In this document: piece by piece, positions 52,271 to 61,302 of the stretch
Numbering within the stretch: position 1 is the first letter of the stretch
Layout: every line of letters begins with the position of its first letter
Assembly: GCF_030915465.1 (NCBI RefSeq)
Contig: NZ_CP133267.1
Span: forward strand, 1,116,001-1,180,000
Source of the DNA: Neobacillus sp. PS3-34
GTDB lineage: Bacteria; Bacillota; Bacilli; Bacillales; Cytobacillaceae
Direction: 5' to 3'
DNA length: 64,000 nt
The notes under the pieces: generated by a model
What the model saw: the letters and a program-made list of their open reading frames with translations, nothing else
Told to the model about the DNA's origin: nothing
Databases searched by the model: none
Position numbers and translations under genes: made by a program

Positions 52271-52358
52271 ACGTTTCACCTCCGAATAGCTATATATTCA
52301 AAAATATTATACTATTTAGAATATGAAAAAAGACAGTATCTAACGTCAATCCAAAATG

Positions 52359-52372
52359 ATGACTAAAGTCAT
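52359..52372. promoter_or_regulatory. Inverted repeat in the two-component/CcdC divergent region
   Basis: ATGACT-AA-AGTCAT, perfect 6-bp arms with a two-base centre, 90 bases upstream of the kinase start. NarL-type regulators often bind such short palindromes; autoregulation is inferred. Confidence 0.5.
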
Positions 52373-52494
52373 ATAGCAATTGCTGACGAAGGTTACTACA
52401 TTCGTATTATCTGGGGACTTATAATCAGAATGTAATAGTGAAAGCCAAAATTAAATTAAATTAAATATAAGCTCACGAAAAAGGAGAATGAAAA

Positions 52495-52992
52495 GTGAAC
52501 GGATTAGGAATGTATGGAATTATGGTTGTGATTGCTGGAATAGTATTTTGGAGTCGTAGAAGGGCGATGTATCGTCCGATTCAAGGGTCAGGGATCAAAA
52601 TATTGCTCCCGATGTTCTATATACTTATAGGGTTTTATGCATATTCGAATCTTCAAATACATTTGAAAATATGGGAAATTGGCGTTGCATCCTTAATTGG
52701 GGTATTGCTTGCTTTACCTCTTATATGGACTACCAATTATGAAATTCGTCAGGACGGTCAGATTTATGCACAGAAAAATAAAACCTTTTTTATCGCATTG
52801 ATTACCGTTGTGGCGATTCGAATCGTAGCAAGACAGTATATTTCTGGCTTGGATCCAGCAAGTTTAGCTATGCTTTTCTTAATAGTTGCTTTTAGCTATG
52901 TAGCACCTTGGAGAATTGTTTCCTTTGTAAAATTTAGAAAAGTAAAACAGTCACAAGCTCTTGGTGAAGTGGAGATACTAAATAAAGTATAA
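52495..52992 (+). CDS. CcdC-like (DUF1453) membrane protein
   Basis: 165 residues from a GTG at 52495 with AAAAGGAG upstream. Five or so hydrophobic segments and the pattern FWSRRRAMYRPIQGSGIKIL followed by PLIWTTNYEIRQDGQIY match the CcdC/DUF1453 family, once linked to cytochrome c biogenesis though dispensable for it in B. subtilis. Divergent from the two-component genes, so perhaps a target. Ends before a perfect 22-bp hairpin. Confidence 0.75.
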   Translation: MNGLGMYGIMVVIAGIVFWSRRRAMYRPIQGSGIKILLPMFYILIGFYAYSNLQIHLKIWEIGVASLIGVLLALPLIWTTNYEIRQDGQIYAQKNKTFFIALITVVAIRIVARQYISGLDPASLAMLFLIVAFSYVAPWRIVSFVKFRKVKQSQALGEVEILNKV

Positions 52993-53049
52993 ATTCTTAG
53001 TTTAAATGGTCCCTATTCATTCAATATCAGCTGATAGATTTCCAAAAGG

Positions 53050-53101
53050 AAAGGAGACCATCTTAAAAGCCATTTATTTGGCTTTTAAGATGGTCTCCTT
53101 T
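53050..53101. terminator. Perfect 22-bp stem hairpin between converging genes
   Basis: Arms at 53050-53071 and 53080-53101 are fully complementary over 22 bases with an eight-base AT loop. No good T tract follows on either strand. It probably ends both transcripts, but its unusual length and perfection are listed as a finding. Confidence 0.65.
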
Positions 53102-53175
53102 ATCGGTTCTAACCTAAGTTCCTCCTCCGCAGTTTTTATAGCATTTTGTTCAGTATGGCAGCTTTATTTTTTTAC

Positions 53176-53583
53176 TTATAGATCTTTTTGATCAACATTT
53201 AGTTCAATCAAATTACCATCTGGGTCGGCACAGAAAATTTGTGCGAATCCACTTTTTCCGTATGGTTTTTCAAGAATTTCAACTTTGTTCTGTTTTAACC
53301 ATTTAAGAGTGTCATAGTAGTTCTCGACTCTTAGGGCAAAGTGACCTTCTCTACTGGATAAGCTTTTATCCCGACGAATTGTCTGTGAAGATGGATCGAC
53401 AATCAAGTGGAGTTGCTGTCCCTCTATTTCATACCATGCACCTGAAAAATCAAAATCAGGACGGGGTATTTCTTTTAAACATAAAATTTCCCCATAGAAA
53501 TCCTTTGCTCTTTCCAAATCTGTAACAGTAAGACTTACATGATGGAGGCATTTATATTTAATCAAAACCTTCACTTCTTTCAT
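53176..53583 (-). CDS. VOC-family protein (glyoxalase-like)
   Basis: About 135 residues: YKCLHHVSLTVTDLERAKDF and FYGEILCLKEIPR, then FCADPDGNLIELN with the metal-ligand Glu, so a dioxygenase/glyoxalase-fold protein. The start is uncertain: the ORF is open to 53640, the ATG at 53583 lacks a clear ribosome site, and a TTG nine residues later has AAGTGAAGG close upstream. Confidence 0.8.
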   Translation of the reverse strand: MKEVKVLIKYKCLHHVSLTVTDLERAKDFYGEILCLKEIPRPDFDFSGAWYEIEGQQLHLIVDPSSQTIRRDKSLSSREGHFALRVENYYDTLKWLKQNKVEILEKPYGKSGFAQIFCADPDGNLIELNVDQKDL

Positions 53584-53640
53584 TGTAAATAATTTATTTT
53601 TTACCATGGTCGTTTTGCGGCTAAGCTGAACATCCCGCAC

Positions 53641-53962
53641 CGCAGCTGGAGCAATTCGAAACGCCTTTTATCAAGAGTAAAAGAATACGGCAATTATATA
53701 AAAATTCTTATTAAATAAAGCTGGAGAATTGAGGAATACTAACTCAAAAAGACTTAATGGAGGTAAATAAATGGAAAACGGCAAAATTTAAGCAAATTCC
53801 CAGTAATTCCGTCATTATCTCTAGGGCGGCATCCTTTTCATAAAAAATGCCAAGGTATATAGTGCTTAAACAACAGAATCAGATCGTTCACTACATAGAA
53901 GTAACTATTAATTTTTTTTCGCATCTACTTTTATTTCATGATGTAACATTAGGAGGAAATTT
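53641..53962. other. Gap of about 320 bases, no gene seen
   Basis: AT-rich, with no ORF carrying a ribosome site and no convincing hairpin or riboswitch. It contains the promoter region of the DUF3231 gene; I could not identify a sporulation sigma-factor promoter with confidence. Confidence 0.5.
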
Positions 53963-54982
53963 ATGACACTTGAAAGGGAGAAACTTGTGAAATTAACAAG
54001 TTCAGAAATTGCCTATCTTTGGAATACTTATATGAATGATTGTATGTCGGTTTGTCTGCTTACACATTTTTTGGATACTGTAACTGATCCAGAAGTAGAG
54101 CCATTATTGCGCCAAAACTTAGAAACCTCACAAAAACATTTACATGACATTCGAGAGATATTTCAAAGGGAAAACATTGTCCAACCTATCGGATTTTCTA
54201 TCGAGAATCATGTTGTACAACAAACTCCTAAATTGTTCTCAGATGTATTCTATATGCAATTTCTAATTCATTTGAATAAGTCTGGGTTGGTTATCAATGC
54301 TAGTGCTATCGCAATCGCATCCCGTAATGATATCCGTAAATTGTATACAAGTTTTCTTGAAGATGTCCAGGGATTGTATGATAAAATTATCAATTTGATG
54401 TTGCAAAAAGGGATATACATACGCCCTCCACACATGATATATCCAGATAAAATAGACTATATAGAAAAACAGTCTTTCTTTAACGGATGGCTCGGGCACA
54501 CTCGACCATTGCTAGGGATTGAAGTTTCCCACTTATTTCATAGTTTACTTCATAATAATATTGGAAAAGAAGTGTGTATTGGGTTTGCACAAGTTACAAA
54601 GGATGAAGAGATTCGCAAATATTTTATGCGTGGTAAAGACTTAAGCTCCACTATCACGAATGACATTCACAATCTTTTGCAAGAGAATGATGTACCGCCT
54701 GCTACGAATTGGGATGCGAGTGTTACCAACTCAACTTCAGCACCATTCTCAGATCAACTTATGTTGTTCATCATAAGTTCTCTTTCAAGTATAGGTACTG
54801 CAACTTATGGTTCGAGTCTCGCCATGTCTATGAGAAGAGATATTGGGCTACTATACGAAAAGTTTATAGCCAAATCTCTTGTTTATGGAAAAGATGGATT
54901 AACCATTATGATTGAGAGAAATTGGATGGAGCAGCCGCCTCATTATTTGGATCGAGAAAAGCTTGCAAAAGATCATAATTAA
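53963..54982 (+). CDS. DUF3231-family protein
   Basis: 339 residues, AGGAGG before the ATG. It consists of two repeats of a helical, ferritin-like DUF3231 unit (about 8-165 and 178-335); LTSSEIAYLWNTYMNDCMSV and the second-repeat SHLFHSLLHNNIGKEVCIGF align in pattern. The family is confined largely to spore-forming Bacilli; function unknown. Monocistronic, followed by a hairpin at 55051-55095. Confidence 0.85.
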   Translation: MTLEREKLVKLTSSEIAYLWNTYMNDCMSVCLLTHFLDTVTDPEVEPLLRQNLETSQKHLHDIREIFQRENIVQPIGFSIENHVVQQTPKLFSDVFYMQFLIHLNKSGLVINASAIAIASRNDIRKLYTSFLEDVQGLYDKIINLMLQKGIYIRPPHMIYPDKIDYIEKQSFFNGWLGHTRPLLGIEVSHLFHSLLHNNIGKEVCIGFAQVTKDEEIRKYFMRGKDLSSTITNDIHNLLQENDVPPATNWDASVTNSTSAPFSDQLMLFIISSLSSIGTATYGSSLAMSMRRDIGLLYEKFIAKSLVYGKDGLTIMIERNWMEQPPHYLDREKLAKDHN

Positions 54983-55050
54983 GTGTACCTTTTTCTCGAT
55001 TTCTACATTTTTAAAGAACAAAGTGGCAATTAATTGTTATAAGAATAGTG

Positions 55051-55095
55051 TTTGTTGGAAGGAGAATAAAAGTGTGCCTTCTCCCTTCCAACAAA
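55051..55095. terminator. Hairpin after the DUF3231 gene
   Basis: Arms TTTGTTGGAAGGAGAA and TTCTCC-TTCCAACAAA with a one-base bulge, 70 bases after the stop; no strong T tract. The rest of the gap 54983-55297 shows nothing else. Confidence 0.6.
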
Positions 55096-55297
55096 TAGAC
55101 TTTAAATGATGTTTTATACTCTTACCTTCCCCCATTCTATTATTTTAGTCACCTTTTCTTTCTTAAAATTGGTTTTGACTTATTTCTTTATTAACTTTGT
55201 CTCCTTTTACACAGTATGATAAGGAAAGTTCCGAACAAAATGGTAATTAAGATCATACTAATTTAACAGCAAACGATAGCAACGTTTATAATAAATT

Positions 55298-57004
55298 CTA
55301 TAAAATCAATTGATAATTGTTTCTCCCATTTTTCTTTGCTTTATATAAAGCTGTATCTGCTTTTTTTAAAAGCATTTTAGAATCCTGATCAAATGGAGGA
55401 TAAAATGAAATGCCAATGCTTGATGTTGTTGTAAAACAGTTATTGTTAAAAAGCCAATCATCTTGTAAAGATTGCAAGATTCTATTGGCTGTTTCAATTG
55501 CTTCACTTCTATTATTTAACTCTGGCAAAAGAATGACGAATTCATCTCCGCCTAATCTCGCCATAATGTCTTTTTCCTGTAAACAGCTTTTCACCCGATT
55601 GACAATTCCGATTAGCAATTCATCTCCAATATCATGACCCATCGTATCATTTACTTTTTTGAATTGATCCAAATCAAGCAGCATAAGGGAAAGAATCTTT
55701 TCTGACTGCTTTGCCAACTCCATTTCTCCTCTTAATCTTTTATTGAACAGAGCACGATTAGGAATACCTGTTAAATAATCATGATGTGCATGGTGTTTTA
55801 ATTTTTCTTCATATTCTTTTCTTTCTGTTATATCACGCGCCTCAAATACGATACGACTAACGTTGCCTTTCTCGTCAAGAATAGGCGATCCAATTGTATG
55901 GACCCATATCCATTCCCCATTATTTTTTAACCTTTTATAATCCAAAGAAAAGCTTTCTTTTGTATCGGCAATCTTTTTTAACGCCTGCTTCATTTTATAC
56001 CTATGATCTGAATGTACGAAAGAAAGAATCGACTTACCCAAAAAATCATCAGGGAACATATTTAAAACGGTCTTATGTGAAGGTGACGCATAAAGTACCC
56101 TGCCTTCTGTATTTACAACCTTAATAAGGTCAGAAGAATGATCGGCGATTAAACGATACCTGCTTTCACTTTCAATAAGCTCCTGGTAAATTTTGTTTCG
56201 TTCAGTAATGTCTTTGTATACCACGACCGCCCCATCCCAATTGCCTTCATGGTCATAAATCGGAGAATAAGAGGCCAGCACATCGATTAGTTGTCCTCCC
56301 TTTGTTCTGCATTGAACTTCATGAGAAGGAATAACCTCTCCTTTTTTCAGCTTTTTAATTATTCCTTTGAAATTTTCTTTATTTTTTTTAGGAATAATGC
56401 TTATCGAAGGGTCTTTTACTATATCATTTTCTGTCCACCCGAATAGTTCTTCAAATGCCTTGTTAACATTAACAAAATTTTCATCAATATCAAACGTAAA
56501 CATGGCGTCAGCAGCGCTGTTCCATATTAATTCCAACCGGTTTTTTACTTTTTTTAATTCGTTTTCTCTCATTTTTCGGTCTGTTATATCACGAACAACC
56601 GCTAACAAATGTGTACATAATCCATCCTGATCAAAAACAGGCGTTATCGTTGATTCCCAATAAACTACTTGTCCAATGGTATATTTATAGTCTTGTGAAT
56701 TAGCAAGGCATTGAGGCACCAGCATCTTATCTTCATAAAGAATCGGCTCTTTTTTAGCCATTGCCTCCAGATATTTGGCGTTAATTAACTCAAAAGCTTC
56801 ACAAGGCAGGACTTCGGAGATAGGTTTTCCAATTGACTCGTCTGTTAATCCAACAAATTTTTTAGCTGGATCATTGGCCAGTAAATATCGGAATTCATTT
56901 TCATTTACTACTTCCGTCAAAAATACCATATCAGACATGTTATTAAATACTTGAAAAAACAAATCCATATGCTTTAAGGATTTATTCATGAACTTAATGG
57001 CCAT
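55298..57004 (-). CDS. Triple-PAS diguanylate cyclase
   Basis: About 568 residues. Three PAS/PAC sensor units (about 15-145, 150-270 and 280-395; DITDRKMRENELKKVKNRLE links them) precede a GGDEF domain (about 405-568) with DYLTGIPNRALFNKRLRGE and the intact active site MARLGGDEFVILLPEL. It makes cyclic di-GMP. The inhibitory I-site RxxD is QEKD here, so feedback inhibition is probably lost. No membrane segment. Start at 57004 has AAGGTGA upstream. It follows the large GGDEF-EAL-kinase gene (gap 54 bases) and may share its transcript. Confidence 0.92.
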   Translation of the reverse strand: MAIKFMNKSLKHMDLFFQVFNNMSDMVFLTEVVNENEFRYLLANDPAKKFVGLTDESIGKPISEVLPCEAFELINAKYLEAMAKKEPILYEDKMLVPQCLANSQDYKYTIGQVVYWESTITPVFDQDGLCTHLLAVVRDITDRKMRENELKKVKNRLELIWNSAADAMFTFDIDENFVNVNKAFEELFGWTENDIVKDPSISIIPKKNKENFKGIIKKLKKGEVIPSHEVQCRTKGGQLIDVLASYSPIYDHEGNWDGAVVVYKDITERNKIYQELIESESRYRLIADHSSDLIKVVNTEGRVLYASPSHKTVLNMFPDDFLGKSILSFVHSDHRYKMKQALKKIADTKESFSLDYKRLKNNGEWIWVHTIGSPILDEKGNVSRIVFEARDITERKEYEEKLKHHAHHDYLTGIPNRALFNKRLRGEMELAKQSEKILSLMLLDLDQFKKVNDTMGHDIGDELLIGIVNRVKSCLQEKDIMARLGGDEFVILLPELNNRSEAIETANRILQSLQDDWLFNNNCFTTTSSIGISFYPPFDQDSKMLLKKADTALYKAKKNGRNNYQLIL

Positions 57005-57058
57005 TTTCACCTTACCTTTCTTTGTTAATAATTCTCTCTAAAATCATGCTATTAATTA

Positions 57059-60000
57059 TCACTTTGAAAATGATTGTTTATATCTATTACCATTCCCCAA
57101 AAAAATTGGCACCCTTACCTCAGCTGTTGTACCAAATCCTTCTTTACTATTAAAAACAATAGTTCCATTATGTTCCTTTAAAATTTTGTAGCACAGCATT
57201 AGTCCCAAACCAGTTCCCTTTTCTTTATTGCTATAGAAAGGCTCTCCTAAGCTTTGAATACGTTCTTCGCTCATCCCCACTCCATCATCACTAAATTTAA
57301 TAATGACATGCGAGCCTTCTGATTGGGCTTCAATATGAATATTGCCGCCGTTCGGCATAGCCTCAATGCTATTATTCGCCAGATTAATGAACACTTGTTT
57401 TAATTGGTTAGGGTCGCCTAGGATTTCTTGAAAAGATTCTTCATCATATTTGTGTATCTGTATGTTTTTTAAATTGGTTTCTGACTCAAGTAATGTTGTT
57501 ACATCATCAATTAGTTTTTTTACCTTAATCGTTTTCTTATCGATAGCTTGGGTTTTGGCTAACGTAAGGAACTCGTTAATAATCTCTTCAATATGATCAA
57601 ATTCAGAATGAATGACATCAAAATACTTCGGTTCTATCATTCCCTGCTGAAACAGTTTAAAAAATCCTTTAATAGAAGTAATGGGATTCCGAATTTCATG
57701 GGCTACGCCTGCAGCCAATTCTCCAACAACAGATAACTTTTCAGACTTCCATAAAAGTTCTTCCGCTATTCTCTTATCCGTAATGTCCTTGGCAACCCCG
57801 ACTATATGTCTAACGCTGCCATTTTCATCAAAAATGGGAGTTAGCATCGATTCAAAAAGCTTCCATCCACCTTCACACAATGACATTCTAACTTCGAGAT
57901 GCGATGATTGCTTGTTTTTAATTGTTTCCTCAAAAATAATTGAATGCATTCCTTGATCATCTGGATGGAATTCATCGAAGAGGCGTCTCCCTTCATAATA
58001 ACTGGATGGATATCCCAGTATTGATTCGTGTGAAGGTGAAGCATATAAAATTTTTCCCTCCAAATCAAAAATGACGATAAGATCCGTCATATTTTCGGCG
58101 ATTAGCCGGTACATCTCCTGGCTTTCACGAAGTGCAATCTCAGTCTCTTTAAGTGTTGTAATATCTATACAAGAACCGATTACCTCGACTACTTCTTCCC
58201 CTCTTTTAATTGGGCTTAAAGCAGCCAAGTAATGTATCCCGTTTATTTCAGCTTCATAGGTGACATTTTCATCTCCATCCCAGGCTTTTTGATAGAAGAC
58301 CGTTTTTTCTTTAGCTGCGCCATAAGGCAGAAAATCAGCCAGCTCTTTTCCTATTAGCTGGTCTGGACTTAATCCGAAACGATATAATAATTCACCATCA
58401 CATAAAGTATGAATGAATTTTCCATCAATTTTTTTATACTTTAACGTCAGCCCTTGCTGCCTTCTCACTGTTTCTTGTAAATCCTTTCGTGCTATGCGAA
58501 GGGATTCTTCCATCCACATTCGGTCATTTATATCCTGTGATATACCGAACTCTTTTACGAGACCCTCAATGGCAAAAAACTCCTTGCTTAATTCTTTGGC
58601 AGGACGGGGTTTGCTGAAGAAATAGCCTTGTGCCCCATCACAAAGATGCTGTTGTAAGAATACAAGCTGTTCCCTTGTTTCAATACCCTCGGCTACAACA
58701 TTCAATTGTAACGTATGGGCCATTGATATAATCGCTTTGACAATCGTTTCGTCATTTGAATTATTATGAAGTTCACGTACAAAGGATTGATCGATCTTTA
58801 ATGTATCAACCGGGAATTGCTTTAAATAATTCAAAGAACTGAAACCCGTCCCAAAGTCATCAATACTGATAAGTACACCTAACTTTTTCAGGTCCTGCAA
58901 AGTAGTAATCGTTCGACAAATATCCATTGTCATGCTTTCTGTTATTTCAAGTTCTAAATATTGAGGTTCTAAACCAGTTTCCTTCAATACCCTTTCAACC
59001 GTTTGAACAATTTTGGATTGGGAGAATTGGCGGGCAGATAAATTAACAGAAATTATCATGTTGCCCAAACCATCTGCTTGCCATTTCTTATTTTGAGCAC
59101 ATGCGTTAAATAAGACCCATTCACCAATCGGGATAATCAAACCCGTTTCCTCAGCAATTGGTATAAAATCCCCAGGTGGGACCATTCCCCATTCAGAATG
59201 GTTCCAACGAATCAACGCCTCTGCCCCAATAATTTTTCCCGTTTTTAAGTTTACCTTGGGCTGGTAATGAAGGATAAGCTCCTCATGTTCGATTGCTTTA
59301 TGCAATTCCATCTCCATGAGTAATGGATTAATATTTCCTTCATTCTCTTGCGATGAATAAAACCTGTAAGTGTTCTTTCCTGCTTTTTTTGCTTGATACA
59401 TGGCAAAATCAGCGTGTTTAACAAGAGTTTCAACCGTTTGTCCATTTTCAGGGAATAAACTAATCCCAATGCTTGAGGAAGTAAAAATATCGTAATTTTT
59501 TAACTTGAATGTTGCTGATAGACCTTCAAGTATACGCTTGGCCACTTTTTTGGCAATATCACGGTCAGCATTATCCAAAATGACGATAAATTCATCTCCG
59601 CCTTGCCGGAACACAATATCTTTTTCAAAAACAGCAGTTTTTAGGCGCTCAGCCACTTCTACTAACAATAGATCACCAACGGAATGGCCTAATGTATCAT
59701 TAATTTCCTTAAAGCGGTCAAGATCAATAAATAAAATAGCTATATGATTATTCTTATCTGCTGCCTGATCCAGTTCTTTTGAAAGACGGCTATCCAGCAT
59801 ATTGCGGTTTGGCAAACCCGTTAAATAATCATGGTACGCTAAATGCCTGATCATTTCCTGGCTCTTTATTTGTTGGGTGATATCTTTGGCAATTCCATAA
59901 ACACCTACAATTAGTTCATCCACAATAATCGGAATGCTGGTTATATTCAAATGAATAATCTTTCCATCTTTTCTGTTTAATCGAATGTTAATATTTTGCG

Positions 60001-60721
60001 GACTCCCTCCGTCTTTACACGTTAACTCAAAAGCTCTGACTGTTTGGGAGAAGTCATCTGCAAAGACAAGTTCCGTAAAATTCTTTTCCATTAATTCTGA
60101 AGGATTATATCCGGATAAAGTCTCGCAAGCTTTGTTTGCACTTGTAAAATTCCCCTCTAAATCAAAGGAGTAAACCGCATCAGCATGGTATTCAAATAGG
60201 GATTTATATCGTTGTTTATTAATTTTCAGCTGTTCCTGAAGATTCTTTTTCTCTGTAATATCATTTCCTACTGCCATAAGAGCGGGTTTTCCGTTGAACA
60301 TGATATTTGCACCAACAGCTTCTGTTAAGATTGTTCTGCCGTCCAAAGTATGAAATTTATATTCATGTAGTGCTAACTTTTCATTATTTGAAATTTTTTT
60401 GATATTTGTAATCAATATTTCTTTGCTGTCAGGATGAATCATTTCTAAGAGGGATATTCCAACCAGTTCTTCATCATGGCTAGCACCAAATAACTGGTTT
60501 GCTGCGGGATTTGCATAAATAATTTTATCTTCCTGATAAACAAGAATTGATTTAGGCGAAACTTCTACTAAACTTCTATAACGGTCTTCACTCTCCATTA
60601 ATTTCAATTGAATTTTGAATCTGCGGTTAATAAATAAACACAGGAGAATAATGAAAAGAAAGGTAATGAAGAAGACATAAAAAAGCATTGAATTGTAATG
60701 GATAAGGACACTATGGGGCAA
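57059..60721 (-). CDS. PAS-PAS-GGDEF-EAL-PAS-PAS-histidine kinase fusion
   Basis: 1220 residues, TTG start with GGAG upstream. One N-terminal membrane segment (about 12-32); two PAS units (about 45-285); GGDEF (about 290-455, RQGGDEFIVIL intact; I-site Arg replaced, FEKD); EAL (about 465-715) with AEALIRWNH, LELEITES, ISIDDFGTGFSS and VAEGIET, so a complete phosphodiesterase set; two more PAS units (about 755-985); then HisKA with ELAAGVAHEIRNPITSIKGF and HATPase with NLANNSIEAMPNG, FSDDGVGMSEE and EKGTGLGLML. All catalytic residues look intact. There is no receiver domain and no adjacent response regulator, as in orphan sporulation kinases. Role inferred, not shown. Confidence 0.93.
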   Translation of the reverse strand: MPHSVLIHYNSMLFYVFFITFLFIILLCLFINRRFKIQLKLMESEDRYRSLVEVSPKSILVYQEDKIIYANPAANQLFGASHDEELVGISLLEMIHPDSKEILITNIKKISNNEKLALHEYKFHTLDGRTILTEAVGANIMFNGKPALMAVGNDITEKKNLQEQLKINKQRYKSLFEYHADAVYSFDLEGNFTSANKACETLSGYNPSELMEKNFTELVFADDFSQTVRAFELTCKDGGSPQNINIRLNRKDGKIIHLNITSIPIIVDELIVGVYGIAKDITQQIKSQEMIRHLAYHDYLTGLPNRNMLDSRLSKELDQAADKNNHIAILFIDLDRFKEINDTLGHSVGDLLLVEVAERLKTAVFEKDIVFRQGGDEFIVILDNADRDIAKKVAKRILEGLSATFKLKNYDIFTSSSIGISLFPENGQTVETLVKHADFAMYQAKKAGKNTYRFYSSQENEGNINPLLMEMELHKAIEHEELILHYQPKVNLKTGKIIGAEALIRWNHSEWGMVPPGDFIPIAEETGLIIPIGEWVLFNACAQNKKWQADGLGNMIISVNLSARQFSQSKIVQTVERVLKETGLEPQYLELEITESMTMDICRTITTLQDLKKLGVLISIDDFGTGFSSLNYLKQFPVDTLKIDQSFVRELHNNSNDETIVKAIISMAHTLQLNVVAEGIETREQLVFLQQHLCDGAQGYFFSKPRPAKELSKEFFAIEGLVKEFGISQDINDRMWMEESLRIARKDLQETVRRQQGLTLKYKKIDGKFIHTLCDGELLYRFGLSPDQLIGKELADFLPYGAAKEKTVFYQKAWDGDENVTYEAEINGIHYLAALSPIKRGEEVVEVIGSCIDITTLKETEIALRESQEMYRLIAENMTDLIVIFDLEGKILYASPSHESILGYPSSYYEGRRLFDEFHPDDQGMHSIIFEETIKNKQSSHLEVRMSLCEGGWKLFESMLTPIFDENGSVRHIVGVAKDITDKRIAEELLWKSEKLSVVGELAAGVAHEIRNPITSIKGFFKLFQQGMIEPKYFDVIHSEFDHIEEIINEFLTLAKTQAIDKKTIKVKKLIDDVTTLLESETNLKNIQIHKYDEESFQEILGDPNQLKQVFINLANNSIEAMPNGGNIHIEAQSEGSHVIIKFSDDGVGMSEERIQSLGEPFYSNKEKGTGLGLMLCYKILKEHNGTIVFNSKEGFGTTAEVRVPIFLGNGNRYKQSFSK

Positions 60722-60795
60722 AGGACTCCACTCCTAAAAGCAATATTAAAAACACAAAGACAACATAATAATTAACCAAGGATTATTGGAAAGGG

Positions 60796-60829
60796 TACCT
60801 TGGTATTCTTTTTTAAGAATACCAAGGTA
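60796..60829. terminator. Perfect 13-bp hairpin between the STAS gene and the kinase fusion gene
   Basis: Arms TACCTTGGTATTC and GAATACCAAGGTA with an eight-base T/A loop. It probably ends the phosphatase-FapA-STAS operon, 140 bases after the STAS stop. Confidence 0.65.
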
Positions 60830-60969
60830 TGTTTGTGACATATATGGTTAAATATAGCATCAAATAAACCCCATTACATTGCCAAGTTTTTTCCAATATA
60901 CTCTACCTAAAACTCCGCAAATCGCTGAGTATTTCTTGAAGTAAATAACCACTTTTGCTGATGAATTTT

Positions 60970-61281
60970 TCACACAAATACCTGTTGGCCAAGTATTTCG
61001 GGTAATTGCAGCAGCTGGAATACTTGCATTACTTCATCACTAACATCTGAAACGGTAACGATTGTCCCCTTGTCATTTAATGTGTGCACTAAATCCATGA
61101 GAAGTCCCATTCCAGAAGAGTCTACAAATGGGACATTACCAAAGTTAACTTTTACTGTTTTATATTTTTCCATGGCAGGAATCAATTCTTCTTCAATTAC
61201 TTCTGTGGAATCTATATCTAAATCCCCATGCAAACTTATTTCTAAATTCTTTCCATTTGGAAAGAGTGAATATTTGATCAT
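60970..61281 (-). CDS. STAS-domain anti-sigma factor antagonist
   Basis: 103 residues, GGAGGAAGAGGT before ATG. A single STAS domain with the phosphorylatable Ser in PFVDSSGMGLLMDLV. Such proteins bind and sequester an anti-sigma kinase when unphosphorylated and are reactivated by a PP2C phosphatase. A phosphatase of that type is encoded two genes upstream, on the same strand; no anti-sigma kinase gene is visible in the window. Confidence 0.9.
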   Translation of the reverse strand: MIKYSLFPNGKNLEISLHGDLDIDSTEVIEEELIPAMEKYKTVKVNFGNVPFVDSSGMGLLMDLVHTLNDKGTIVTVSDVSDEVMQVFQLLQLPEILGQQVFV

Positions 61282-61302
61282 ACCTCTTCCTCCAACCTCT
61301 AG

